Below, piece after piece: positions 56,402-64,000 of a DNA stretch of 64,000 nt. The stretch is taken from NCBI RefSeq assembly GCF_000699445.3, contig NC_067198.1:24935536-24999535 (forward strand), read 5' to 3'. The translations under genes and the position numbers were made by a program. The DNA is from Schistosoma haematobium (lineage: Eukaryota > Platyhelminthes > Trematoda > Strigeidida > Schistosomatidae). The notes beneath the pieces were generated by a model. That model was given only the letters and a program-made list of their open reading frames with translations, was not told where the DNA came from and did not search any database. Numbering within the stretch: the first letter of the stretch is position 1; every line of letters begins with the position of its first letter.

Positions 56402-57259
56402 ATGAAGATTCCATGGCCGAAGGAGTTTGAGGCCGTGGCGGAGCTGGTGGGAGTGAAGGAGCCGAAGGCGAAGTTGGTGGTGCTGGGGACGCTGCTGAGA
56501 GGCAGGGCGAAGGCTGTGTATGACAGCTTGGACGGTGCTGGCAGGAAGACCACATGGGAGACAGTCACGGAGCGGTTGGCGGCGGAGTTTGACAGCCCAG
56601 TGGACAGAGAGGACGCGCTGCGGAAGTTCCGGTTGGCGAGGTTGCCGGTCGATGGTGACCCACTGGTGCTGGCTGTGGAGCTTACCAGATTGTTACGCCG
56701 TGCGCTGCCGAGTCTGGATGAGGAGTCGGAGGCACAGTTGTTGGCGTCACAGTTTATCGAGAGTGTGCCTGCCACCGTCTCCCAACAACTGAAACTGGTG
56801 AACGCAGCGCAACCGATGGATATCAGTGAACTGGCGAAGGTGACTCGTCAGCTGATGACGCGAACAGTAGCTCCGGTCGGGTGCGAAAAGCAGGAGATGA
56901 GTAATGTCGAGAAGAAGATTGAGGAGCTGGAGAGTGAGATTGCAGCAATGCGAGTGAACAATAAAAGGAACGATAAATGTTACGCTTGTGGAGGGACAGG
57001 ACATTGGAAGATAAACTGTCCAACAAGACGAAGACGCAGATATGTTAGACGTTACAACGAGTGTTCTTTCTATCCTAGGAATCTGAAGGTTGTTGCGTTA
57101 GTAGACAGAGGGGCAGTATATACGAGAGTGAACATAAATGAGCGAGATTTAGTTTGTCTGATCGATACAGGTGCAGCAGTATCGTTAATAGGCAAAGAGC
57201 AATGTAAGAGAATCAAGCCGTGTACATTAGCTGTCCACACGATAGGGGCCATATGTTAG
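56402..57259 (+). CDS. Gypsy-2 Gag and protease start
   Basis: Open frame from ATG 56402 (the frame is open back to the LTR edge). N-terminal MKIPWPKEFEAVAELVGVKE and a capsid-like helical region (RAKAVYDSLDG, EFDSPVDREDALRKFRLARLP). Coiled-coil-prone KKIEELESEIAAMRVN follows, then the zinc knuckle C193-YA-C196-GGTG-H201-WKIN-C206, then an aspartic protease motif at D255 (CLIDTGAAVSLIG). The frame ends at 57259 inside the protease; the rest of the domain (SRPILGADFLREV) is in the -1 frame from 57208. Since the break falls within one folded domain, next to gggg, I read it as a one-base loss, not a designed shift. Confidence 0.88.
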   Translation: MKIPWPKEFEAVAELVGVKEPKAKLVVLGTLLRGRAKAVYDSLDGAGRKTTWETVTERLAAEFDSPVDREDALRKFRLARLPVDGDPLVLAVELTRLLRRALPSLDEESEAQLLASQFIESVPATVSQQLKLVNAAQPMDISELAKVTRQLMTRTVAPVGCEKQEMSNVEKKIEELESEIAAMRVNNKRNDKCYACGGTGHWKINCPTRRRRRYVRRYNECSFYPRNLKVVALVDRGAVYTRVNINERDLVCLIDTGAAVSLIGKEQCKRIKPCTLAVHTIGAIC

Positions 57260-60228
57260 AGGTGTGTGGCTTATCTAACAGTATCGTAAAAGTGGGGGAT
57301 GCTGAGATAAATTTTCCGTTCGTCGTAACCACAAGCTTATCGAGACCGATATTAGGAGCAGATTTCCTAAGAGAAGTAAAAGCGATAGTTGACTTAAGAA
57401 GCGGTAAGGTGGTCACGAAATATGGTTCATTGACAATACACGAAAGTAGCGAAGTGGCTGAAATAAGAGTTGCAGCGGATGTCTCGTCAAAGAAACCAAA
57501 CATTCACGAGTTGTACAAAAAGTATGCGAAACTATTCACTGGAGATGGGGAGCCGTATGGATTTTGTGACAGAGTAAAGCACGAAATACCGATAAAGAAC
57601 AGTCGAGTAAATATATTTGCAACACGTCGTGTCCCGGTGCATTTAGAGGCCGAGGTAAATCGTCAGGTCCAGGAAATGTTAAAAGAAGGTATAATTGAGG
57701 AAGCGGACAGTCCATATAGCTCGCCGGTACTCTTGGTAAAGAAACCAAATGGAAAGTATAGATTTTGTGTCGACTTCAGAGAATTGAATAATATAACAGA
57801 CCTGAAGCCTTGTGCAATGCCAACAGTGGTGGAAACATTAGATCGGCTACAGAATGCCACGGTGTTTACAGTGCTGGATTTACGGTCAGGTTATTGGCAA
57901 CTGCCTATAAAACAGAGTGATCGAAGCAAGACAGCGTTTACTGTACGTGATACACAGTATCAATTTAAACGAATGCCGTTCGGGTTGGCGGGTGCACCGT
58001 TCACGTTCAGAAGATTAATGACACTACTGCTCAAGAATCTAGATAATGTCGAGGTATATGGCGACGATGTAGTTGTGTACAGTCAAACAGAAACAGATCA
58101 CATCAAGCATGTGGAAGCGGTCTTAAAGCGAATTGACGAATTTGGACTTCGGATTAATAAGGACAAGTCGCAGATAGCGAGAAGTAGCGTCACATTGTTG
58201 GGACATAAAGTGGGAAATGGAGAAATAAAACCATTGCCGGAGAAAATCCTTACCATAAAAAATATTGCAGTACCTAATTCGAAAAGGAAGTTGAGACAGT
58301 TCCTGGGAAGAGCGGCGTTCTACAGTCGGTTTATCAAGAATTTCAACGAAATAGCAGCACTCTTATATAAGTTATTGAGCAGCACCAAGTTTACGTGGAC
58401 TGAGACTGCCGAACAAACGTTCAACCGAATCAAAAACATGCTAGACGATCGCCAGATGACGCTCAGACTGCCTGAACCGGGAAGACTGTTTACAGTGGCC
58501 ACAGACGCGAGTGATCATGGTATAGGTGCTGTGTTGAGTCAGGCTGATAGAGTGGCGGAATACGCGAGTCGCGTCCTCACACCTGCTGAACAGAAGTATT
58601 CAACCATCGAAAAGGAGTGTTTAGCGATCGTGTGGGCAGTGGAAAAATGGAGACCATACCTTTTAGGTAGACGATTTCACATTGAGACCGACCATAAACC
58701 CCTGCAGTGGTTGAAAACAGCAAGAGACCCCTGAGGGAAGTTGGCGCGATGGATGATACGCCTGCAAGAATACGATTTCAGTATCGGCCATGTTCCAGGA
58801 AAAGAAAACGTAATGGCGGATTACTTGTCAAGACCAGACATGGAAGCCGACCTGCCATTAACAGCATACGCGGTGAATAGTGTAGAGGGAGACCCTTTAG
58901 AACTCGTCCGGCAGCAGAAAGCTGACCCTAACCTTCGAGAGGTAATCAGAGTGATAAAAGAGGGAGCAGACGTAGATAAACGAACAATGGACAAGGAGGT
59001 AATAACGCTGCTTCGGCAAAAGGAACGACTGAGAGTGAACTCATATGGAGTGCTGACCTGGCAGGACGATGATAAGAATTGGGTGGCGGTGATCCCGAAA
59101 GACTGGCGGCGTAAAGTGATACACGAGTGTCACCAGGTAGCACATACAGGCATCGCAAGAACGACGGACTTACTACGACAAAGTGCATACTGGCCGAGCA
59201 TGAGAGACGATGTGGCTGAATACGTGTTAACCTGCCAGCAGTGTCAGCTAATGAAAAGCGATCGATACACACAACCGCCATTACAGTCAATCCCAGTAAC
59301 CGCAGTCGGTGATCTATGGTCAGTGGATGTGATGGGACCGTTTCCACAGACGGCGAGCGGTAACCAGTACCTGTTAGTGATGACGGAACATGCTACACGT
59401 TGGGTAGATGCCGTACCCATTGCAGACCAGAGGGCAAGGACAGTGACCGAGGTGGTAATCCGGCATATTGTAGCGTGTCACGGAATACCGAAGATGATAT
59501 TAACTGACCAGGGTCCCTGTTTTGAAAGTGACGAGTTTAAAGCCCGTTTAAAGCAGTTTGGCATCAAGAGAATACGAACTACACCGTATCATCCTCAGAC
59601 AAACGGGCTTACAGAGAGAAACAATCGGACGTTAAAGGAATGGTTAGCATCAAAAGGAGGAAATTGGGAGAAAGAGTTACCATTGATTTTGCTGGCACAT
59701 CGTTCCTCCACACAAGGAACAACCAAGAAGTCACCTTTCTTGCTCATGTATGGCAGACAACCACGACTTCCAATGCATAATAAGACCTGGCCACAACAAC
59801 AGAAGTGGACGACAACAAGGTTAAGAAAAGAGAGGAGAGAGGCAATAAGGAACGTGGAAAAGAAACAAATATCAGACACAAAGAAGGCAGAACAACAGAG
59901 GAGAACGTGGAAACCCTTTGCAGTGGGGGACCTAGTAAAGTGTAGAGAACGAAAAAGTAAGATAGCAGGGGGAGCAGGGTCGGGGAAGCTGGCCCCGAAA
60001 TGGGAAGGACCGTATGTTATCACGGAGAGACGCGGCTCGATCTACACGATCAGGAGAGAAGACAAGCAGAAGCACGTAAATGCTAGTCAACTACAGAGAT
60101 GGTTTCAAGATCATCATGGGTGTGAATCACGAAAAGCACCAAAGAACACAGCGGTACGGAGATCAGAAAGACTACGACAGCAACTTGTTAAAAGGGGGGA
60201 CGAGTGTGGTGCGTGCTACTTATATTGA
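57208..60228 (+). pseudogene. Gypsy-2 Pol with one nonsense codon
   Basis: Frame open from 57208 to 58731, TGA at 58732-58734, then the same frame to 60226-60228. Domains: protease end (PILGADFL); RT (YRFCVDFRELN, FTVLDLRSGYWQL, FKRMPFGLAGAP) with the active site YGDD at 58057-58068; RNase H (TDASDHGIGAVLSQ, EKECLAIVWAVEKW, TDHKPLQWL); integrase with HHCC (HECHQVAHTG to CQQCQLMK), then D196-D256-E292 counted from 58741 (D-59-D-35-E). TGA replaces an expected sense codon between RNase H and integrase. The stop lies 24 bases inside the 3' LTR. The Gly in YGDD is unusual for Gypsy RT. Confidence 0.9.
60190..60200 (+). other. Gypsy-2 polypurine tract
   Basis: aaaagggggga, four bases (cgag) before the 3' LTR, within the pol reading frame; the likely plus-strand primer. 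Confidence 0.8.
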
Positions 60229-60517
60229 TATAAGTAGTATATAACGTGAGTCAAAAGAACGTAATGTCTGGCAGCAGAAGATGGAGAAGATCAAGAAAGA
60301 AGAGCGAGGAAACAATGGAATTTGTAAGAAATCGCATGAACAATGAAATGCGAGACAATGGATTGATGTTTGCAAAAGCAACAGTCCGGTTTGATATGAT
60401 AGAATGATATTTTGCAAATTAACGATTTACTATATGGTTTTTCTATTTTACCAAGTAATTCTGTAATTTGTCCTAAATACAATTTGGCTGTCCTCACCCG
60501 TGTTCTTCTTCACTACA
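60205..60517 (+). repeat. Gypsy-2 3' LTR
   Basis: 313 bp, differs from 56064-56376 at two positions noticed (cttatattg for cttacattg; gttcttc for gttattc). Followed by gggg target duplication. Confidence 0.95.
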
Positions 60518-60928
60518 GGGGCAGAAACCTGGAGAACTACGAAAGCCATCATCCAGAAAATACAGGTGTTTATTAACAGTTGTCTACGTAAAGTACTTCG
60601 GATCCGTTGGCCGGAAACTATTAGCAACAACCTACTGTGGGAGAGAACAAACCAGATCCCAGCGGAGGAAGAAATCAGGAAGAAGCGCTGGAAGTGGATA
60701 GGACACACATTGAGGAAAGCACCTAACTGCGCCACAAGGCGAAGAGGAAGACCAAAGGACACACGAGAAGAATGGACAACAATTGGATAGGACTAGAAAA
60801 GAAGGCCCAGGACAGAGTGGGTTGGAGAATGCTGGTCGGCGGCCTATCAGTCAGTCAGTCAGTAACAATGTAGAACTTCGTACGTACGGCGGCCTATGCT
60901 CATTGGGAGTAACAGGCGTAAGTAAGTA
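60518..60928 (+). pseudogene. RTE-C C-terminus and 3' end
   Basis: Reads [40 protein letters not shown] and [18 protein letters not shown], the conserved end of RTE-clade ORF2. A deletion after NCATR joins to [13 protein letters not shown] 39-bp LINE tail interrupts the 3' region at 60848-60886. The tail gtaagtaagtaag precedes the target duplication. Confidence 0.85.
60848..60886 (-). mobile_element. 39-bp RTE-A 3'-tail insertion
   Basis: cagtcagtcagtcagtaaca followed by atgtagaacttcgtacgta, flanked by cggcggcctat (60837-60847 and 60887-60897). On the minus strand it is an extreme 3' tail of an RTE-A-type LINE (compare gtacgt-acaaagttttacgttgttactgactgac at 8329-8360). Target-primed insertion that aborted after a few dozen bases. 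Confidence 0.88.
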
Positions 60929-60941
60929 AGATACAAAGCCA

Positions 60942-61269
60942 ACGGCAGACAAAAAAGCACTACGGCTATTGTTTTATTGTAGTTTGAGGCTCTTTAGTAA
61001 CGCCTACATACAACTGAATAGTCGAACTGAGCACAGAATATTCTGATTTTCCGGTGATGGATGTAGTGGCTCACTAACGATATCAGATATAAACTGTGCT
61101 ACATTGTGAGTCGACTGACAACGAAAAATTAGTCAATAATATTACCGACAAGGTTTTGGACGATTATGATAGATTCAACTATGCTTACAGTCATAGGATA
61201 AACGATTGCATGATGGGTGATGTTCAGCTAGTTTTTTAGACGATATCATTTGGTATGAATTTTGATCAG
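60942..61269. other. No feature seen
   Basis: Sequence between the RTE-C target duplication and the first SINE-like remnant; nothing recognised. Confidence 0.35.
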
Positions 61270-61400
61270 TAATGGTTGGTATATGTGTAACGGCACCTCG
61301 ATATAACCATTATATCGCAATTTTATAAAGAATAGAAGGAATGGGATAGCAGTGGAATCTAGGAGGTGCGTTTCTTGCTGTTTGAAACTGAATAGTCAAA
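61270..61400 (-). mobile_element. Sm-alpha-like retroposon remnant (hammerhead core relic)
   Basis: On the minus strand the sequence reads agcaagaaacgcac-ctcctagattccactgctatcc (61368-61331). This resembles the 3' half of the hammerhead-ribozyme region of schistosome Sm-alpha SINE-like elements, in which GAAACGC is followed by the cleavage-side stem and a gattccactgctatcc tail. The CTGATGAG half is not preserved. Family identity is from memory, not a search. Confidence 0.5.
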
Positions 61401-61404
61401 TTTA

Positions 61405-61600
61405 CATGTACAAGTAGGTGGCTACTTGGATTCACTTAGATGGGAGGATGACGCGTTCGGATCTGAACCCCGGTGTGAACATTAACTCTGGGAAGCAGGA
61501 ACGTTCAGTCGATGAGTCCAAAATAGCAAGAAACGCGTCCTAGATCCCGTTGCCAAAATATTTCTTCTATTTACAACTATCTCACACATTGTAAAATATT
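61405..61600 (+). mobile_element. Sm-alpha-like retroposon remnant with degenerate hammerhead
   Basis: A tRNA-like head (ggtggctacttggattca, then gttcggatctgaaccccgg resembling a Pol III B box at about 61456-61474) is followed by cgatgagtccaaaatagcaa and gaaacgcgtcctagatc (61521-61557). That is the order of a hammerhead ribozyme: CUGAUGA-like core (here tcgatgag, first bases altered), stem II strand gtcc with a mutated partner (agca for ggac), and the GAAA core box. It is very likely inactive. It lies head to head with the minus-strand remnant at 61270-61400. Confidence 0.6.
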
Positions 61601-61997
61601 AGTATCCAGTCATTTGTATTTTAAATAGTAAGTATAAGAAACAACTACATATTCAGAAGGATTGTCTTCAAGAATTTCGGAGTGATGAAGTGGATATTCA
61701 AAGTGTCATTTAATTGCTATAAGGTGAGATAGAACAAAAGTGGAAAATATGAGATATTCAGTAAGCATTTACCTGCTTTAAAATGAATAATGTCAGTAAA
61801 GTGAAATTGTTTTAAGAATAAACTGAAACCATTCATGGTATGCATCAAACATGGTGACACGGAATTCCATGTTAAACTTAACAGTTGAACTATGAAACAC
61901 TATACTATAGATTTGTGATTAAGTATTTTATACATAAATCAAATGTAATGTAGCGTGGTGGCCTTTGTTTCAAATATCAGACGAAAATATAACTTAC

Positions 61998-63319
61998 CTG
62001 ATATTAAACAGATTTCTACATCGGCACCAGCCCGGACAAGTACATCAAGCCACATTATTTGTTGAGTGGATAAATGGTCTCCGGGTCCTTTAACTTCTAC
62101 AATCTACATTTGAAATACGATAAATAATAGTAAGTTATGACAGCGACAAGCAGATTATTTAAATACTCAAATTAAATAAAAGTAGAATCTTCATAACTGA
62201 AACTTAAACAATAAACTACCTGAATTACTACAGAATCAATAGTGCAATGGTGAGAGAATAGCAGACAACTTTAAAATTGAATAGAAAGGTTTCAATAATA
62301 TATGACTGACTTACACAGAGGGACAGTTGTTTGCTCTTGAAAAAAGAGAAATAGCAAATATATGCATTAATTAAGGTTGCCTGACGACGAGCTATTGAAA
62401 AAAATGTACGTGTTTGGATTCAGAAGCTTAGTTGGTTATGAGTTATATTTTGAAGTGATAAGTACTGGGATCAGAATTTCAGTGTAAACATCAACACTGA
62501 GATGCAGTTACATCCAACTGATTAGCCCTAAACTCTCATCCTATATTTTCACCGCTATAAATAATCGAAATATTACTAAAAACTCGTAATCAAAAGGCAA
62601 TGTTGGGGATACTCTGTAAGCTATACATATATCAACAATGAAAGATTAATTACAGTCCTAACTGTCAACAGTAGGGAAATACAAAAAGTGGGGAATAACA
62701 GTCTTCTATTGTTTGATTAAGTTACGTGAATTCATTACGACTATTTATATGAGTTAACAGAATTTGTTATATAAAGTAATATTTCATTGGTAAGATAGAA
62801 TCTTTTTTCTGTTCTCGTGTTTCATTTTAAATGATTATTGATCCAATAAATTATTTCTCATTAAAAATTCGTATTGTTTATCATTTGATCTGATATTTAT
62901 TATACTTATGAGTTCACTCTAACATAAGGTTCCATTCATTTTATCTTTATTCTTTTAGATGAATCATCGTATATACTCTATGTATAAACTTTTGAAAGTC
63001 TTCAACGTGACTGCAAAGTCACTTGCACTTAGGAAATAACACTTATTATAAATTAACACAAATAATATAATGATCTAGATAGGACCAAACACGGAAGTTT
63101 CAGACTAATTTATACAAAAACTTAGGAAGAACACCGGAAATTTCGTCAAATATGACAAGAAAACTGAAATGAAATAGAAAGATTTCGTACTTTAGCTCGC
63201 GTTTCTGTAGGACTCCATAATAAAAGATCAGGAAGACCCGACCTCCAACTTCTGTAGTCTGTAGCTAATTTACGACAAACATCGTGAACGACACAAGGTC
63301 CAAGACACCAAAATATATC
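61998..63319 (-). CDS. FAN1: FAN1 nuclease, VRR-NUC domain exons
   Basis: Two minus-strand exons join in phase 0: 63319-63191 (43 codons) and 62103-61998 (35 codons plus one base). The first ends RSGLPDLLLWSPTETRAK, the second reads IVEVKGPGDHLSTQQIMWLDVLVRAGADVEICLIS. These match the VRR-NUC core of FAN1, a structure-specific nuclease in interstrand cross-link repair: the GLPDLLLW Asp and the EVKGP Glu-x-Lys are the metal-binding and catalytic residues, and QQ.MWLDVL..AGADVEIC is the closing segment. Splice sites are standard (ttcag acceptor, gtacg donor; gtag acceptor, gtaag donor). Upstream exons were not found to the right and probably lie off the window. Read-through of the last donor would stop at 61939-61941; otherwise a final small exon is unplaced. 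Confidence 0.88.
62425..62580 (+). mobile_element. Third SINE-like remnant, in FAN1 intron
   Basis: tttcagtgtaaacatcaacactgagatgcag (62488-62506 and on) parallels cggtgtgaacattaactctgggaagcag at 61471-61497, and actgattagccctaaactctcatcctat stands where the hammerhead-like part would be. Very diverged; orientation plus. Boundaries are guesses. Confidence 0.4.
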
Positions 63320-64000
63320 CTGAAATGAAAAATTCCTATAATTCCTTATTTACGGGGTTGCTATTATTCTATAAATTGTCACTAAAAAATTACAAATAGA
63401 AAACTTTCGGTTGTATAATAAACCACATTCAAAGAAAAAAATGCTTAAAATTTTCTTATGATAAAGGTTAACAGAAACCTGTGCTTATGTGTTTGGTAGC
63501 CTTTGCCGAGATAAGACTGTCAACAGATGTCTACTATTTGTGCTTATCGAAACTCTAAATTTCAACGACCTTTGGATAGATATGTGGATGCTTCAAAACG
63601 ATCGAACACATTACTATCCCTCAGCTGTATGAAGGGAAAACACTTAGTTAGATTTATGAAAGTAGTAGTCATAAAGAAAATATCAATGTTTCAAATATGT
63701 CGTTTCGTATTGTTTTTTCCCCCAAAATATTTCTATAAATTGAATGAATTCACTTAGTTATAATTCTTTTAACTATAGAAATACAATACAATACAGATTC
63801 ATCTACTCAGTTTTCAACCACACTATTATCTATGCGAAAGAATTAGTGAGATTTCCAAAATGTTCCAACCTGAAACCGAATGATTTAAAGTAATTTGCTT
63901 TACAGTTATACAACTTTAAACTCACAATATTGAAAGGCAGTCTAAAAATTAAACGTTAATTTAAAAAAAGGATTAAAGCTTTTGGGTAACTATTTAATTG
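63320..64000. other. Right end; no exon recognised
   Basis: Presumed intron of FAN1 (its upstream exons lie to the right on the minus strand). AT-rich; the 76-codon plus-strand frame at 63527-63757 has no recognisable motif. Confidence 0.4.

Larger units (their letters stand above)
56064..60517 (+). mobile_element. Young Gypsy element with CCHC Gag (Gypsy-2), inactivated
   Basis: 4,454-bp element with 313-bp LTRs differing at two positions noticed, flanked by the 4-bp duplication gggg (56060-56063, 60518-60521). Removing it with one duplication restores the RTE-C codons for LLYGAETW. Gag with CCHC knuckle and protease start, then Pol with RT, RNase H and integrase, with two lesions: a frame change within the protease (about 57245) and TGA at 58732-58734. 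GC-richer gag than its surroundings. Different from Gypsy-1 in Gag type, integrase and LTR. Confidence 0.95.
49619..60928 (+). mobile_element. RTE-C LINE hosting a nest of later insertions
   Basis: One plus-strand RTE-C copy in three pieces: 49619-50450 (end of endonuclease and linker), 55021-56063 (RT) and 60518-60928 (C-terminus and 3' tail with gtaagtaag). Flanks agatacaaaacca (49606-49618) and agatacaaagcca (60929-60941) form a 13-bp target duplication with one mismatch. 5' truncation falls in the endonuclease, just before the SDHH-type motif (IASNHHLL). Interrupting it are RTE-B with RTE-A inside (50451-55020), Gypsy-2 (56064-60517) and a 39-bp LINE tail (60848-60886). Frameshifts near 50262 and 55105 show it was dead before or after invasion. 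Confidence 0.88.

Noticed and set aside
57208..57259. Programmed -1 frameshift between Gypsy-2 gag and pol
   Set aside because: The overlap has no canonical slippery heptamer in the gag frame, and the break lies inside the protease domain next to gggg, which fits a one-base loss.

Overview
The window is flatworm DNA, almost certainly from a schistosome or a close relative. It is AT-rich. The host genes have many tiny introns (about 37-60 nt). Most of the sequence is layered retrotransposons of types known from schistosomes: RTE-like and CR1-like LINEs, Gypsy elements with a CsRn1/Kabuki-type CHCC Gag, BEL/Pao and Penelope remnants, and decayed tRNA-derived retroposons with a hammerhead-ribozyme-like core. 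I cannot assign a species from sequence alone.

Three host genes are visible, all as exon chains inferred from splice sites, phase and family similarity. (1) Minus strand, 534-1503: the first six coding exons of a myotubularin-related (MTMR) protein, running off the left end. (2) Plus strand, 41595-45403: the 3' six exons of EIF3J, ending in its typical acidic C-terminus; the first coding exon was not found. (3) Minus strand, 61998-63319: two exons of the VRR-NUC nuclease domain of FAN1, whose remaining exons lie in unresolved sequence or beyond the right end.

The rest is a mobile-element landscape. 1.9-3.6 kb: a Penelope-like 3' end broken by a BEL/Pao remnant and a short foldback element. 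4.0-11.7 kb: RTE-A LINE copies on the minus strand, the main one (6.3-11.3 kb) split by a 1,037-bp plus-strand LINE fragment. 15.1-19.0 kb: a decayed Boudicca/CsRn1-like Gypsy element hit by an RTE-A fragment and a CR1-like LINE, then cut off by one arm of a 2.2-kb inverted duplication (arms about 18.97-21.17 and 38.33-40.52 kb). 21.6-24.3 kb: a decayed CR1-like LINE with a second foldback copy. 28.0-29.0 kb: a BEL/Pao gag relic. 31.4-38.3 kb: a complete, very young Gypsy element (Gypsy-1) with 267-bp LTRs differing at one base, a 4-bp target duplication, open gag and pol, and a textbook -1 frameshift signal at the gag/pol junction. 39.6-41.3 kb: a decayed RTE-C LINE leading into EIF3J.

From 49.6 to 60.9 kb lies one stratified nest. 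An old RTE-C LINE (plus) contains an RTE-B LINE (minus), which contains an RTE-A LINE (minus). The same RTE-C copy also took in a young Gypsy element (Gypsy-2, 313-bp LTRs, two differences) and a 39-bp LINE tail. Target-site duplications support the RTE-A, Gypsy-2, 39-bp and outer RTE-C insertions. A solo LTR related to Gypsy-2 sits just upstream (49207-49509). Family labels RTE-A/B/C, Gypsy-1/2/3 are mine, for use in this annotation only.
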